Shown here: one piece after another, positions 11,316 through 22,435 of the stretch
Layout: each line of letters begins with the position of its first letter
Position numbering within the stretch: the stretch's first letter is position 1
DNA from: Neckera pumila
Lineage: Eukaryota > Streptophyta > Bryopsida > Hypnales > Neckeraceae
Direction: 5' to 3'
Assembly: GCA_963969595.1 (NCBI GenBank)
Contig: OZ018410.1
Location: forward strand, 30,074,913-30,138,912
Length of the DNA: 64,000 bases
Program-made: the position numbers and the translations under genes
Notes under the pieces: generated by a model
Database searches by the model: none
What the model was told of the DNA's origin: nothing
The model's input: the letters and a program-made list of their open reading frames with translations, nothing else

Positions 11316-12901
11316 CTAGCGGTTGGCGCTTGCTATGCTACGCATTCATCATTAGAATTTTATTAGAATTTTTATGTATTTGATAAAATTCAGAACAAAA
11401 ATTTCAATAAATCTTCAAATAAAAATTACTAAAATCTTTGTATAATTTTGTTTATAAGTAAGCATATATTGAAATGTACAGTACCCTCCAAGAAGTCTTG
11501 CAACCCCCAATTTTGACTTGCAAGAATATTGTGTACAATTTGACCTTTTCATACATGTCTTTCAAAACTATTAAATTTATTGTTTTATGCAATGTAGACC
11601 AATACACCAAATTTCAGTTTTAGAAAACAAAAAAATCCTATTTTTGGTAAATTATTTTGTGTGCTTTTCATTGCATTATATAATAATTGATTGAAAAATA
11701 TTGGTGATGAATTTTTGAAATTTTATTGTGTAAATATTTAAGAAATAGCAATGTGCATATCTTACTTTCAGGAAAAAACTACATTACCTAAGAAAAATTT
11801 TACACTACAAAGAATTCAATGTCAAGGTGTTCCTTCCCAAATTTTATTAAATACATATTTCTAAATTATAATTATATTTTATCAATGGAGCTTTGTATTA
11901 TGAAAACTATTGTACCTTTGAACATGATGGTGCAATTTGTTTGCCAAAACCTAATTATAATTTAGAAGAATTTGTTATACAAATTTTTGATTAGTGACAC
12001 TTTGACCTTGAATTCTCTGTAGTGTAAAATTTTCTTAGATAATGTGGTTTTTTCCTAAAAGTGAGATGTGCACATTGATGTTTTTTAAATATTTGTAAAA
12101 TAAAACATTAAAAATTCATCACCAATATTTTTCAATCAATTATTATGTAGCACAATGAAAAAACACACAAAATCATTTACCAAAAATGGGATTTTTGTTT
12201 TTTGAAATTGAAATTTGGTGTGTTTATCAACATTGCATAAAAAAATAATTTAATAGGTTTGTTTTGAAAAATAGGTTTGAAAAGTTCAAATTTTGAAAGA
12301 TATTCTTGTAAGTTAAAATTGGAGGTTGCAAGACTTCTTGGAGGGTATTGTACAATAGAAATTTATTGAATGATGAATGAAATATATGCAATGGTGAATA
12401 CTGTAAAAGATACACATTTATTGTAATGCATTCAAAAGTTGACTCAATTGTTACGAACAATGGCAATCCCAACACTTGGTAAATTAAAAAGAAAAACTTG
12501 TAAATTTCAAAAACTTCATGAACAACTTAGTTGTGAAATCCAAAATTGCTTCAACTGAATAAATTTCTCAGATCATTTGGTAGTAGCAATAAAATTTTGA
12601 AATCATAAAAGCTGTAAAAGTATAATTACAGAGGTGATTGCAAACTACTACTCTATTTTTGTAATATAACATTGTGTGAAAATATTATTTTTATGTATGC
12701 ACAATTGAAAATATTTTTACAAAATATCAAAATTAATTATTTCAAAGACTTATTGAAATCATTATCATACATTCTATTCGAATATATCAAAAATTTACTA
12801 ATATATGATACAATGAATGCGTAGCATAGCAAGCATGAGCCCCTATTATTAATGGTAGCATTTGTGATATTACAGAGGGAATTATGATTTTAGTAGTATG
12901 A
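11316..12901 (-). mobile_element. Helitron-like element (family D, copy 1), interrupted by a foldback
   Basis: Read on the minus strand it begins TCATACTACTAAAATCA after an A (A|TC at 12902/12901). It ends ...GCGCCAACCGCTAG before a T (11316/11315). This matches the Helitron signature of 5' TC, 3' CTRR and insertion between A and T without target duplication. Just inside each end is an inverted pair related to TGCTATGCTACGCATTCAT. The body matches the 713-714-bp copies at 37861-38573 and 55198-55911, apart from an 872-bp foldback inserted at 11479-12350. I see no clear GC-rich 3' hairpin, so the class assignment is likely but not certain. It is non-coding. Confidence 0.6.
11479..12350. mobile_element. 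872-bp foldback element nested in the Helitron-like copy, TA duplicated
   Basis: The termini are CAGTACCCTCCAAGAAG at the left, with CAATACCCTCCAAGAAG read from the right. TA flanks both ends (11477-11478, 12351-12352). The sister element at 55198-55911 has the uninterrupted site GAAATGTACAATAG in reverse, with a single TA, so the insertion and its 2-bp duplication are directly visible. The arms (~400 bp) are diverged inverted copies, with landmarks CAAATTTCA.TTT, ATTGGTGATGAATTTT and AGATGTGCACAT. The 82-codon minus-strand frame at 12227-12475 is incidental. It belongs with the foldbacks at 36765-37551 and 37564-39336. Confidence 0.8.
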
Positions 12902-14300
12902 TTAATTATCCTTTTTTTTTTTTTTTTTCAATTTTTTCAAAAGTAAATATTAGGCCAAAATAGAAGAAAATCACAAGGTCATATTTGCAATCATGCAAGC
13001 ACTATTTAGGTTGTAGGAGATTATGAAACCACCTTAGCTGTAGGATTGATTTTAGTTACTAGCAAACAATTGCAAAAGATGTATTCAAGTGTTCAACTAC
13101 TTTTGACCCAAATGAGATTGAAACTCATCGTGAACCAACAGAGTAATTTTTTCTACTATACAAGTTAAGGTTTTGCCTGTAGTTGCATTTAATGCGAGTC
13201 TAAAAGGTTTTTGTTGCTCTCTCTAGAAGACCACAACAATCCTTTACTCACTCAAGTGTTGGCCTTTTGGACTCTCACAACGTAAAAAGGGCAAATACAA
13301 GTTCTAATCAGTCTAGATTTTAGAATTTATGGCAACAAATACAAATTTTTTTATATAAGAATCTCCATCATTGTTAATCCAATGAATTATTTGTAGAAGA
13401 AAAAGTAGTGTTTGTGGAGTTGCCAAAAGCTTAGCAAACTTGCAATTTTTGCTATGCCAAAGATAATAATTTGGAGATTTTTTTGATTTATTGGGCATTT
13501 TTCATCCAAAAAATAATGTTGTTAATTTCCTTATTTGTTATATTAATAGAGAATTAGAGATGCCTTCTACTCCCCGCTCCATTCTGCAACAAATCAAGGC
13601 AACGAGTTGGTCAATAACATTCAAGATGGAAGAAATTCTTTTAAGTTTCTATTGTCTCTTGGAAATTGGGAGCATTAGCAACATTAGATTGGGGCCATAA
13701 TAAACCTTCTTTCCACTCCACAACTCGACCTTGACCACTTCACTTTCTTTGACTCTTGGTAGTTGTCATTTGTCATGTGTTTAAGTTGGGCCAATAATAA
13801 AACTTTGATTATTATTTTTTATATTTATTTTAGGTGAATGATTGCTCAAGTTTATTTTAAGCCTCAATAACTTTTTAAATTATTTGGAGATTGACCTCAA
13901 ATACATTGGAACTTGAAAAAATTTGGTGTCTTTCTTTTTTAATTGCCCGTTTTCAAATTTTGACTTTAACAAATTAGACATAACCATTAAATAGGACTAA
14001 ATCTAATGGCATTTTATTTCATTCAACTATAAATTAATATCGCATAGGACAAAAAATAACTGTATATAAAATTATAAATTTAAATTTATGAAAAATTCAT
14101 TATTACTGTTTTTTTTATGTTTTATTTAACTACCTATAATATGAATAATTCCTTCGAAGGAATTTGAGCAAACTTGACAAGTTTTCATTGAACTTAGAAA
14201 ACTTGGCACAACAACAATAACTAATAAAAGCTAATATTCTTCCCGTAAAGCAAGGAACTGTTTATGATTTAAGAAACAAATAGATAATTAGTCTCAGTCT
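12902..14300. other. AT-rich intergenic DNA
   Basis: A T-run lies at about 12910-12928. Short frames at 13313-13498 (minus) and 13491-13700 (plus) have no recognisable content. No repeat boundary was found. Confidence 0.45.
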
Positions 14301-14304
14301 TTAA

Positions 14305-15228
14305 CCCCTAAAGTTCCTTGACTATGTTTTCACCAAAAATGCTCCAAAACTGCCAATTCTAGCACAAGTAGCAAATTTTTGAAAAGTACCATTTTTGGAC
14401 ACATGTAACCATAGGATCTTGTATTACTCTGGTTTGGGAATGTGCGGAAAAAAATTCAGAAATTTCCATCGTGTAGATTGGAAGATATTAGCGTTTGAAG
14501 TGGCAAAAGTCTTTTTTTTGTCCCTACAAAAAAACGGGTAGCTGCACTTCACAAGGTCAGATTATTATGAAAAAAATTCTAAAATGGTTGTGCTTCTTTG
14601 GATTCATTCTTTAGAGCAAGTTGGCTACATGCTTGAAAATTTTCAGATTATTTGGAATTATACAACATACAGGAACAAAATAGTAAGTAGAAAGAAGTAG
14701 GAAATGGTTCAAAACACTAAATTGTCAAGAAGTTAATTATGGAATTGAAAAATGCCAATCCCAATGGTTGCAATGTTGTAATAACCAATCTACATCCTGC
14801 AATCTTTTTTTTTTTTTTTTAATTATAAAAAATTGAGTGAAATAAACAACTTCAAAGTTTATTTTAGAGTAGACAATCTATATCTGCATGCAAACTTAAA
14901 ATCTTCATAACTTTTGACTATTTGATCAAAATGGAATGATTCAAAGCTTTCCACATATATATAAATCTAATAAATAAATTTCTAATTTTTATTTTTGAAA
15001 AAGTAATTTTTTTTTATCTGCTCGGATTGCTCAGTTACAAAAAAAGTAACATATTAGGCCATAGCTTTTGACTTGTATTTCCAAATGTCATGAAATTTGG
15101 TGCATATGAAGGATATTCCTTGTCCCCACCTTTTGTAAAATTTCAGCCCAAAATATGCAAATCTCTAGTCACACGTACCTACCCAAAATTTCTATGTTGC
15201 CAAAAAACACATGTTATTCCTTTAGGGG
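14305..15228 (+). mobile_element. TTAA-flanked element, family A copy 1 (924 bp)
   Basis: It starts CCCCTAAAGTTCC and ends GGAATAACATG in reverse followed by CCTTTAGGGG. TTAA lies on both sides (14301-14304, 15229-15232). There is no coding capacity. I orient family A by the end bearing AAAACTGCCATTTCTA (called X), here on the left. The other end (Y) carries CCCAAAATT..CCAAAAAACGCATGT. Internal landmarks shared by copies are ACATGTAACCATAGGATCTTGTA, a GTGTGGAT..AAGATAT..GCATT block, and CTGCCC.GATTACAAAAAAAGTAAC. Confidence 0.8.
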
Positions 15229-15484
15229 TTAAGTTAGAATAGCCCATTGTTATTCCTACGATTATTGCACGTACTTAAACTTATTGGATTTACAATTTTT
15301 TGGTTGTAGAAGAATGGCCTCCCATTGTAGCACATTAAGAAATATTCAAGCACATTTTTGTTTCTTCAATTTTAAAAAGAGGGATACAATATAGGTGGTC
15401 ACAACTAAAACATATAACTTTCTTTTGTTGACCATAGGGAAGGGACAACTCTTCTTCTTTTGGATGCCAATGTAACTCTCTTAA

Positions 15485-16409
15485 CCCCTAAAGGACCAAC
15501 ATGCATTTTTTGGCCATATAAAATTTTTGGGCAGGTACATGTGACTAGAGATATCCATATTTGAGGTTGAAATTTTAATAGAAGGTGGGGATAATGAGTA
15601 TCTTCATGTGTACCAAGTTTCATGGCATTTCAAAATACGAGTCAAAAGTTGTGATCTAATATGTTACTTTTTTTTGTAGCTGGGCAGTTTGGGCAGATCA
15701 GAAAAAATCATTTTTTCCGGAATTTAATTTTTGAAATTGGTTCTTTACCATTTATATATACTAAAAGAGCTTTGAGTCATTCCATTTCAATCAATGAGTC
15801 AAAAGTTATGAGGGTTTTTGGTTTGCAGGCAGTTATGGATTGTCTACTCTAAAAAAAACTTTAAAGTCGTTTATTTAACTCAATTTTCAATATTCTCGGA
15901 AAAAAATAAAATCCTAGAATGTAAATTGATTATTACAACATTACAACCGTTGGGATTCGCATTTTTAAATTCCATAATTAAATTTTTAACAATTTAGTAT
16001 TTTGAATCATTTTCTACTTCTTTCTACTTACTATTTTTTTCCTATATGTTGTACAATTCCAAATGATGTGAAATTTTTCAAGCATATAGACAACTTGTTT
16101 AGGAAACTGAATTCAAAGAAGCACCACCTTTATCGGCATTTTTTCATTGAAAAGTGAGCTTGCAAAGTGCAGCTGCCCGTTTTTTCGTAGGATTGAAAAA
16201 ATGGTTTTCAAGACTTTGAATGCTTATATCTTATGATCCACACGGTGGAATTTTCTGAAATTTTTACCACATGTTTTCAAAATATTACACTACAAGATCC
16301 TATGGTTACATGTGTCAAAAATTGTTCTTTTCCAAAAATTTGGTAGTTGTATAAGAAATGGCAGTTTTGGAGCGTTTTTGGTGATTACATAGTCATGAAA
16401 CTTTAGGGG
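15485..16409 (-). mobile_element. TTAA-flanked element, family A copy 2 (925 bp)
   Basis: Flanked by TTAA at 15481-15484 and 16410-16413. It has the same length and content as copy 1 but the opposite orientation (X end on the right: CATAGTCATGAAACTTTAGGGG). Copies 1 and 2 form an inverted pair separated by about 250 bp of unremarkable sequence. Small reading frames inside (15405-15623 minus, 15661-15852 plus) are chance frames. Confidence 0.8.
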
Positions 16410-16413
16410 TTAA

Positions 16414-17305
16414 TTCCCTACACCATAGCAATGATAATCCAAAAGTGTCCTTGAAGTTTATGGAACAATCTGTTATTCCTTTGCCAAGTATATAAATCTC
16501 ATATCTCCATCTATTAAATTCTACAAAGTGTCATTTTCTAGTCCAATTCCAACCTTTTGAGTTCCTATTGGACAATACACTATACTTATTTCCGTTTGAA
16601 TCCGAGAGTAATAGCGATGAAATTAGGATACAAAAAAACAAAATTAGGATACAACAAAATAAAATTGAGTCCAAACTATAAGGTACCTAAGATGTGCCAC
16701 TGACCCAAAATCGCCATCATAACTTTGTATACATCTTGAAAATCAATCTGTACCTATGTGAAAGAAACGATTTTAAAACATCTATCCAAAAAAACTCTAA
16801 CCAATTATAAATAATGCATATGCTATCCAAATGTTGTGTTCATTGGTGTGTTAGAAGCTCCTTTCACTTGCCAACAAGAAAATCAATGAAAAGTTAAACA
16901 ATCTAATGATGGAAGTTAAGTACAATAGCAAAAAGTGATAGTTTGGGGGTACCTACCTTAGAGCATGCCCACCCGCCTTGCAAATTGAATGACTTGTTAA
17001 GAGGTCATCTATACGAAATAGTGAAATTGGGTTGCCTTAACAATTAGGTTGCCTTTGTTAAAGAAATCACCTTATGACTCCGTCACTGCTTGTCCAGATG
17101 GAGGCACATGCCATTCTCTAGATCCAAGCCATGAACCAATGCACCAACCCATGCAACACACATGGTTCTTACATTACTGCATCTTTCTACACGAACTGAA
17201 CATAGTTATATAGTATAGAAATGTCAAGAAATTAGTGTAGGACAACCTTATCTCACTATTTAAGTATAGTTTGCATTCTGCAAGGCAAGGAGGCACCCCA
17301 TATCT
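16414..17305. other. Intergenic DNA
   Basis: No gene or repeat boundary is supported. Base composition becomes less AT-rich after about 16930, ahead of the LINE remnant. Confidence 0.4.
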
Positions 17306-17340
17306 GGAAAACAGGGCTGGTTTTGCAAGCCTGATAGATT

Positions 17341-18165
17341 TTTTTTTTTTGAACAAATGGAAAGTATCATTGCATTAAAAGAAACCAGAGAACAACAGCC
17401 AAGCTAAGGCTGGCAAATGAAGAGATAAGAGCAAAAAGAAACCGAAAACAAAAAGACAGAAACAAGAACCAAAAGAACTAGGTGAAAGAACAAATAGTAG
17501 GGCCCTTCCTACTTTGAATGATGGTGGATCCACTCCAAAAAGCTAACACAGGAGATTGGAGCCAAATACTATCAAACTTAGACCAGATGATATTGTGTTG
17601 TTGGGGATGTTGCCGGAAAGTAATCTGGGCCTTGAGTTGTGTTGCCCTGCCCGAGTCCAAAAGGGCATTCCATAATTTATCTTGTAGGAGAGTTGGGGGT
17701 CAGGTGTTCCTCGAGAAAACGGTGTTGTTGCGAGCAATCCAAATGAGCCACAGGGAGGAGCCTTTGAGTAGTGACCAAATGGTACGGGAGCTAGTAAATT
17801 GGCATGGAATAGTAGACCCAAAGATACCCATCGAATGACATCAAACATGATGTGAGGCCCTATGGTAGATTGAGATTCTGATATGTGGTGGACTATCGAT
17901 TGAGCATAGTCCCATACCTCTTGGGCTTGCGGACAAACAAAGAACTATGTTTCTTCAAGACCTAATGTGCAACAATTGCAATTGGTGTCGATGTCGAGGG
18001 CAATACAAGCTCTCCAGGAGTGAATGATGATGGCTTTGTGCCAACGGACCACATGAAAGCTGCGTCCTGGAAGCCTGTCAGATTGACCTCCCCAAAACAC
18101 ACTTGACTGACTGACTGCTGCCTGATTGCCAGGCACATTCCTCGGCTTCTGTATCATTCTCTTTT
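17341..18165 (-). pseudogene. 5'-truncated LINE (non-LTR retrotransposon) remnant
   Basis: On the minus strand the first frame (from about 18157) carries IIIHSWRACIALDIDTNC, CNCC and LGLEET, then a stop, then FFVCPQAQEVWDYAQ. This spacing (C-x2-C...ET..F..CP.A..VW) is typical of the zinc-binding C-terminal domain (zf-RVT) of plant L1-type reverse transcriptase proteins. After a frameshift near 17800 come LWLIWIARNNTVF and IWSKFDSIWLQSP, also typical of the C-terminus. Downstream is TTTAATGCAATGATACTTTCC and then a poly-A tract (poly-T at 17341-17351 on plus). A near-duplicate lies on each side: GGCTGGTTTTGCAAGCC (about 17307) and GGCTGGTTTTTTCAAGCC (about 18169), a likely target duplication. 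The copy is dead: 5' truncated, with a stop and a frameshift. Confidence 0.75.
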
Positions 18166-19111
18166 CAGGCTGGTTTTTTCAAGCCGGGAGGTCCGTCCCC
18201 ATTGAGTTGGAGCTCATGACAGAGGTCAATTTTGGGCCACTTGTTCAAAAAAAAACTAAAAAACTATCTTGGGCCCCCCTGCTAGCCTGCCTTATCTTGG
18301 TCTTGGTAAGTTAGAGTATCTTTCCTCCATTCCATTCCATTATAGCTTTGTAGCATTCATTCGGCAGTTTGCAATATTCCATTCTCTCTCACTATCAAAT
18401 CATGATCCCCACTATCATATCATATTGTTGCTACCAGACCACTCCTGTACTCCTGAAGGGTAGGCTTGTTGTTGCCAATCAATAGGGATGAAGAGCAATG
18501 AACGAGACCCAATACTGCATACGGCGCCGCAAGCTCAAGTAGTTGTGAAATCAAAAGCAAATGATACGGTACTACCTTACTGCCAGCAGGTTCAAAACTC
18601 AACTGAAAAGCAACTCGACACCGGAATTCCGGACTAGGACCTTACGAGAGAGTTAAGCACTTTCGGACTAGGTCAAGCAGTTTTTTTTTTTTTCATTTAA
18701 TTTAGGCAGTACAGAAAGCGATATTCTCTGGAAGCATGAAGCTACTTACATCCTTAGAAATGGATGAAACCTGAAATTTGTGGATGAAATTTCATTTATT
18801 CATCCAAAATGATGTACATTCATCCAAATTTGAGTGATCTTGTCCCAAGATGTGGTAGCAAACACGCGATTTTGGGATTCTCTAATTGTGCCATTTCTTT
18901 ATACAGAAATTGAGCAGATTATTTTGTATCGCTTTTGAGCGACTTTTCGCTCAAAAAAAAAGCCCTAACTAGGTGCCTTTGTAAATCATTCCTCTATACA
19001 GGGAAGAATGGACCCGTGACAGTGCCAGGCACTTGTTCCACCGCATGGCACTCGTTACAGTGCATGGCATTGTTACGGGTGCCATTCTGCATGCTTAACG
19101 CAACAGGACGT
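18166..19111. other. Intergenic DNA, mixed composition
   Basis: Nothing firm is visible. A sequence GGTTCAAAACTC (18588) followed by a T-run at about 18680-18691 weakly recalls a pol III promoter box and terminator, but no box A at a suitable distance is convincing. The stretch may be decayed retroelement sequence. Confidence 0.3.
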
Positions 19112-19150
19112 CCTCACACAACGGGAGGCCCTCGTGTGAGGGCATCCTAG
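19112..19150 (+). other. Candidate Helitron 3' end
   Basis: CCTCACAC and GTGTGAGG form a perfect 8-bp stem, and an alternative GCCCTC/GAGGGC stem lies inside it. They are followed after a few bases by CTAG and then T at 19151. A hairpin just upstream of CTRR and an inserted A|T site is the textbook Helitron 3' terminus. I could not find the matching 5' TC end upstream, so the element's extent is unknown. This could be chance. Confidence 0.3.
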
Positions 19151-19251
19151 TATACTTGATAACATAGGTTTTCTAACCCACACACTCTAGACTAATAGAG
19201 GTTCAAGGTCTTCTTTGGATAATTCGAGGAAGGGAATGTGTAGCAGAACTA

Positions 19252-19665
19252 TAAGGTAAACCAGCATAAGTATGACCAGGAAAGAATGACTAAATCCCAT
19301 GTTGGCATTGATGAAATTTTCAATGTTTTCCACGCATAAAAGAAAAGTGTTGAAGGAGCAATTGAAGCTATATTTTGTTTTGACACAATATGAATTTGTT
19401 ATGAATTTTTGAAATGTGCTGCCCAATTGACCTTGAAGAGTCCGGCTAGACAATGCAAAAAACAACAAAAAAGTGTATCCATAATGGTCATCTTACTCAC
19501 CTAAAGCAGTCACAATATTTCATGACGTGACCACACCATGAAGGCCTACTAAAAGTCACTTCTTGTGATGAAATTACACTCAAAAGGTGGAAGTTCCTAT
19601 TGTGGTCACTAATTACTTTTATTACCATCATCCAAGACATTGATTGTGGCCACTAACTCAAATTA
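19252..19665. mobile_element. Family J element, copy 3 (eroded)
   Basis: It begins TAAGGTAAACC and follows the family J body: TTGAAGCTATATT..TGACACAATATGAA, TGTATCCATAATGGTCAT, AAGTCACTT.TTG..GATGAAATTACACTCAAAAG and CAAGACATTGATTGTGG. The right terminus is not recognisable. The 93-codon minus-strand frame at 19187-19468 lies across it and is incidental. Confidence 0.55.
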
Positions 19666-20131
19666 AGAGCATCTTCACCGCTGCTCCCTATATCCAGCCA
19701 AAGCGCCACAGGTCAGGGCCAGGAGCCAAAGCCCCCCTATTGTGGCACTAGGTGCAATTTTTGAAGCATTAGGCACGGCAAATATTGGGTGTGCCGGTAT
19801 ATGTGTTTATGGGCATGGCTAGGCAATTTTTGTAGAAGCCCAAAGTTGATAGCTTTATGCTCGATTTTTTGACAACTCCCCTCAAAAACACTCCTTCAAA
19901 CATGCAGTCACACAAAAATTGTCACTATAACCTCAAAGTTCAATGTTTTATAATATTGAAATGGGGCCATCATGACTAGCAGGGAATTGTGGAGTTTGGG
20001 ACGATGTTAGAGGCGCTTTAGTTGACCTATGTTAGGAACCTAGGGAGCCGGAGCGCTTGGGCTACAGACAGTGCCACCGAGCCTTGTTTTCTAAAGGACA
20101 AACATGTATCAACCTATGATAGATTGTTTCT
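19666..20131. other. Intergenic DNA
   Basis: No feature is supported. The stretch is locally less AT-rich. Confidence 0.4.
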
Positions 20132-20135
20132 TTAA

Positions 20136-20539
20136 CCCCTAAGTGGTTTTGGGTGTCTTTCAATGCATCTATACATACGGTAAGTGCAATGTACACAGCC
20201 TTGCATGTGAATGGTTTACTATCCTTTTAGTTTTAATTTATTTTTTGTTCAATGCGCATTGAAGTCTTCTATCGAACTACACACTTTTTGGCCATGTCGG
20301 ACATGTTGTTAATTTTGTAAATATTGTGAAGTTGTGTCTCCAGTACACGTTTCCACATTCAACAACATCTCATTCAACAACAAGCATTGCAATATTTTTC
20401 TAAAAACATATGAAAATCAATGACTATCGCACCTTTGATTTTGTAGTTTACATTTTTTACCAATACTTTGTGAAATTTGGCAAATACAAGTCGTGTATGA
20501 ATCTAGAGGACACAATGTGTCTTCAAAACCACTTAGGGG
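20136..20539. mobile_element. Short TTAA-flanked element (404 bp)
   Basis: A perfect 16-bp terminal inverted repeat, CCCCTAAGTGGTTTTG, lies at both ends, with TTAA on both sides (20132-20135, 20540-20543). The interior does not match the 0.92-kb family A elements, but the termini (CCCCTAA) and target do. It is probably a second non-autonomous family using the same or a related transposase. The right side of the element is overlapped by a meaningless 66-codon frame (20410-20610). Confidence 0.75.
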
Positions 20540-20543
20540 TTAA

Positions 20544-21504
20544 AAGACATTTCATGTTTGCCCTTGGTCAAACTTCATTAGTTTTTTATGGTAAAACACG
20601 CATTTTTTAAAAAAGTATTTAATTAGTAAAGTATATTCAAAATTTAACTTCATTTTTTATAATTAAAGATGTTAAAAATAATATAATAGCAGTTACAAAG
20701 ATGAATATAATAGTATGAAATTTTGAAGAAATATGGAGATGGTAGTATCCACTTGCTCATGTTAAAGGAAGGTCATGTGCTCGTAAATATTAAAGCCAAG
20801 TGGAACTAAAAGATTATATTAGTTTGGACTTGTGAATTTGAAACAGTTTAATCAAATATACATTGGAATATTGTATTGTTAAAGAAGAGATTTTTGCCAA
20901 GGTGGCAACATGACACATGTTGATCAATGGGCAGAGTAGTTTACATTTTTGTGTTTAGGATGTTGTTTAATGGCCTCATCTAGTGGTTTAAAATTTATGG
21001 ATACAAAATGTTGAGTTCATTTGATATTAAGAAAAATAATTGATTGCTTCATGGAATCTTATAATTCAAGCAGGAATGGAAATCACTATGCATGGTCTAT
21101 ACTTGAACAAGGTGCAAATCAAAGCAACAATTGAGCATGCCAGTACTACTCTAAGAAACAATAGACCCCCATCTAAGGTGATTCTAAGCAATTTGATGTA
21201 TTGTACTAATGACAACCTTTAATATTAGTTTTTTGAAATCTTGCTACTTGGGGTAATATAGTCTACATATTATGTACTTTATCATCTATTATTCCTATTA
21301 TTGAAATCTATGTAGAGTGCATTGTAGAGATTTGGAAACCTTGACGAATTGCATTTTTCTATTGAGGGATTCAAAGTGTTGAAGAATCATTCATTCATAC
21401 TCCAAAAACATTGTTATCACATTTGACAAGTTAGTATCACTTGACGTCTCGGACGGCAGATATATTGGACAGTTCGGACGGAGCGGACAGACAATGCAAC
21501 TACC
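20544..21504. other. AT-rich intergenic DNA
   Basis: No gene or repeat boundary is supported. Confidence 0.45.
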
Positions 21505-21508
21505 TTAA

Positions 21509-22431
21509 CCCCTAAAGTTTCATGACTATGTAATCACCAAAAACGCTCCAAAACTGCCATTTCTAATACAACTACCAAATATTTGGAAAAAAACAGTTTT
21601 TGACACATGTAACCATAGGATCTTGTAGTATGATATTTTGAAAATATGTGGTAAAAATTTCAGAAAATTCCACCGTGTGGATCATAAGATATAAGCATTC
21701 AAAGTCTTGAAAACCGTTTTTTCAATCCTACGAAAAACCGGGCGGCTACACTTTGCAAGCTCACTTTTCAATGAAGAAATGCCGATAAAGGTGGTGCTTC
21801 TTTGAATTCAGTTTCCTAAACAAGTTGTCTATATGCATGAAAAATTTTACATCATTTGGAATTGTACAACATATAGGAAAAAAATAGTAAGTAAAAAGAA
21901 GTAGAAAATGACTCAAAATTCTAAATTGTTAAAAATTTAATCCTGGAATTTAAAAATGCAAATCCCAATGGTTGTAATGTTTTAATAATCAATCTACATC
22001 CTAGGATTTTATTTTTTTCCGAAAATATTGAAAATTGAGTTAAATAAACTACTCTAAAGTTTTTTTTAGAGTAGAGAATCCATAACTGCTTGCAATTCAA
22101 AAAACCTCATAACTTTTGACTCATTGATTGAAATGGAGTGACTCAAAGCTTTTTGAGTATATATAAATGTAGAGAACCAATTTTTAAAAAAAATTCCGGA
22201 AAAAACGATTTTTTTTTATCTGCCCAAACTGCCCGATTACAAAAAAAAGTAACATATTAGGTCACAACTTTTGACTCGTATTTTGAAATGCCATGAAACT
22301 TGGTACACATGAAGATATTCCTTGCCCCCAACTTCTATTAAAATTTCAGCCTCAAATATGGATATCTCTAGTCACACGTACCTGCCCAAAATTTATATAC
22401 AGCCAAAAAACGCATGTTGGTCCTTTAGGGG
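21509..22431 (+). mobile_element. TTAA-flanked element, family A copy 3 (923 bp)
   Basis: TTAA at 21505-21508 and 22432-22435. The X end (CCCCTAAAGTTTCATGACTATG) is on the left. It is close to copies 1 and 2 (subfamily alpha, ending ACGCATGTTGGTCCTTTAGGGG). The TTAA on its right is also the left TTAA of the next element. Confidence 0.8.
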
Positions 22432-22435
22432 TTAA

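Noticed and set aside
11475..12354. 6-bp TGTACA target duplication for the nested foldback
   Set aside because: The sequence fits, but taking TA as the duplication gives symmetrical CAGTACCC/CAATACCC ends. It also agrees with the other TA-flanked foldbacks in the window.
18580..18692. Possible pol III or 5S-like transcript
   Set aside because: A box B-like GGTTCAAAACTC and a T-run are present, but no box A and no match to 5S rRNA structure.
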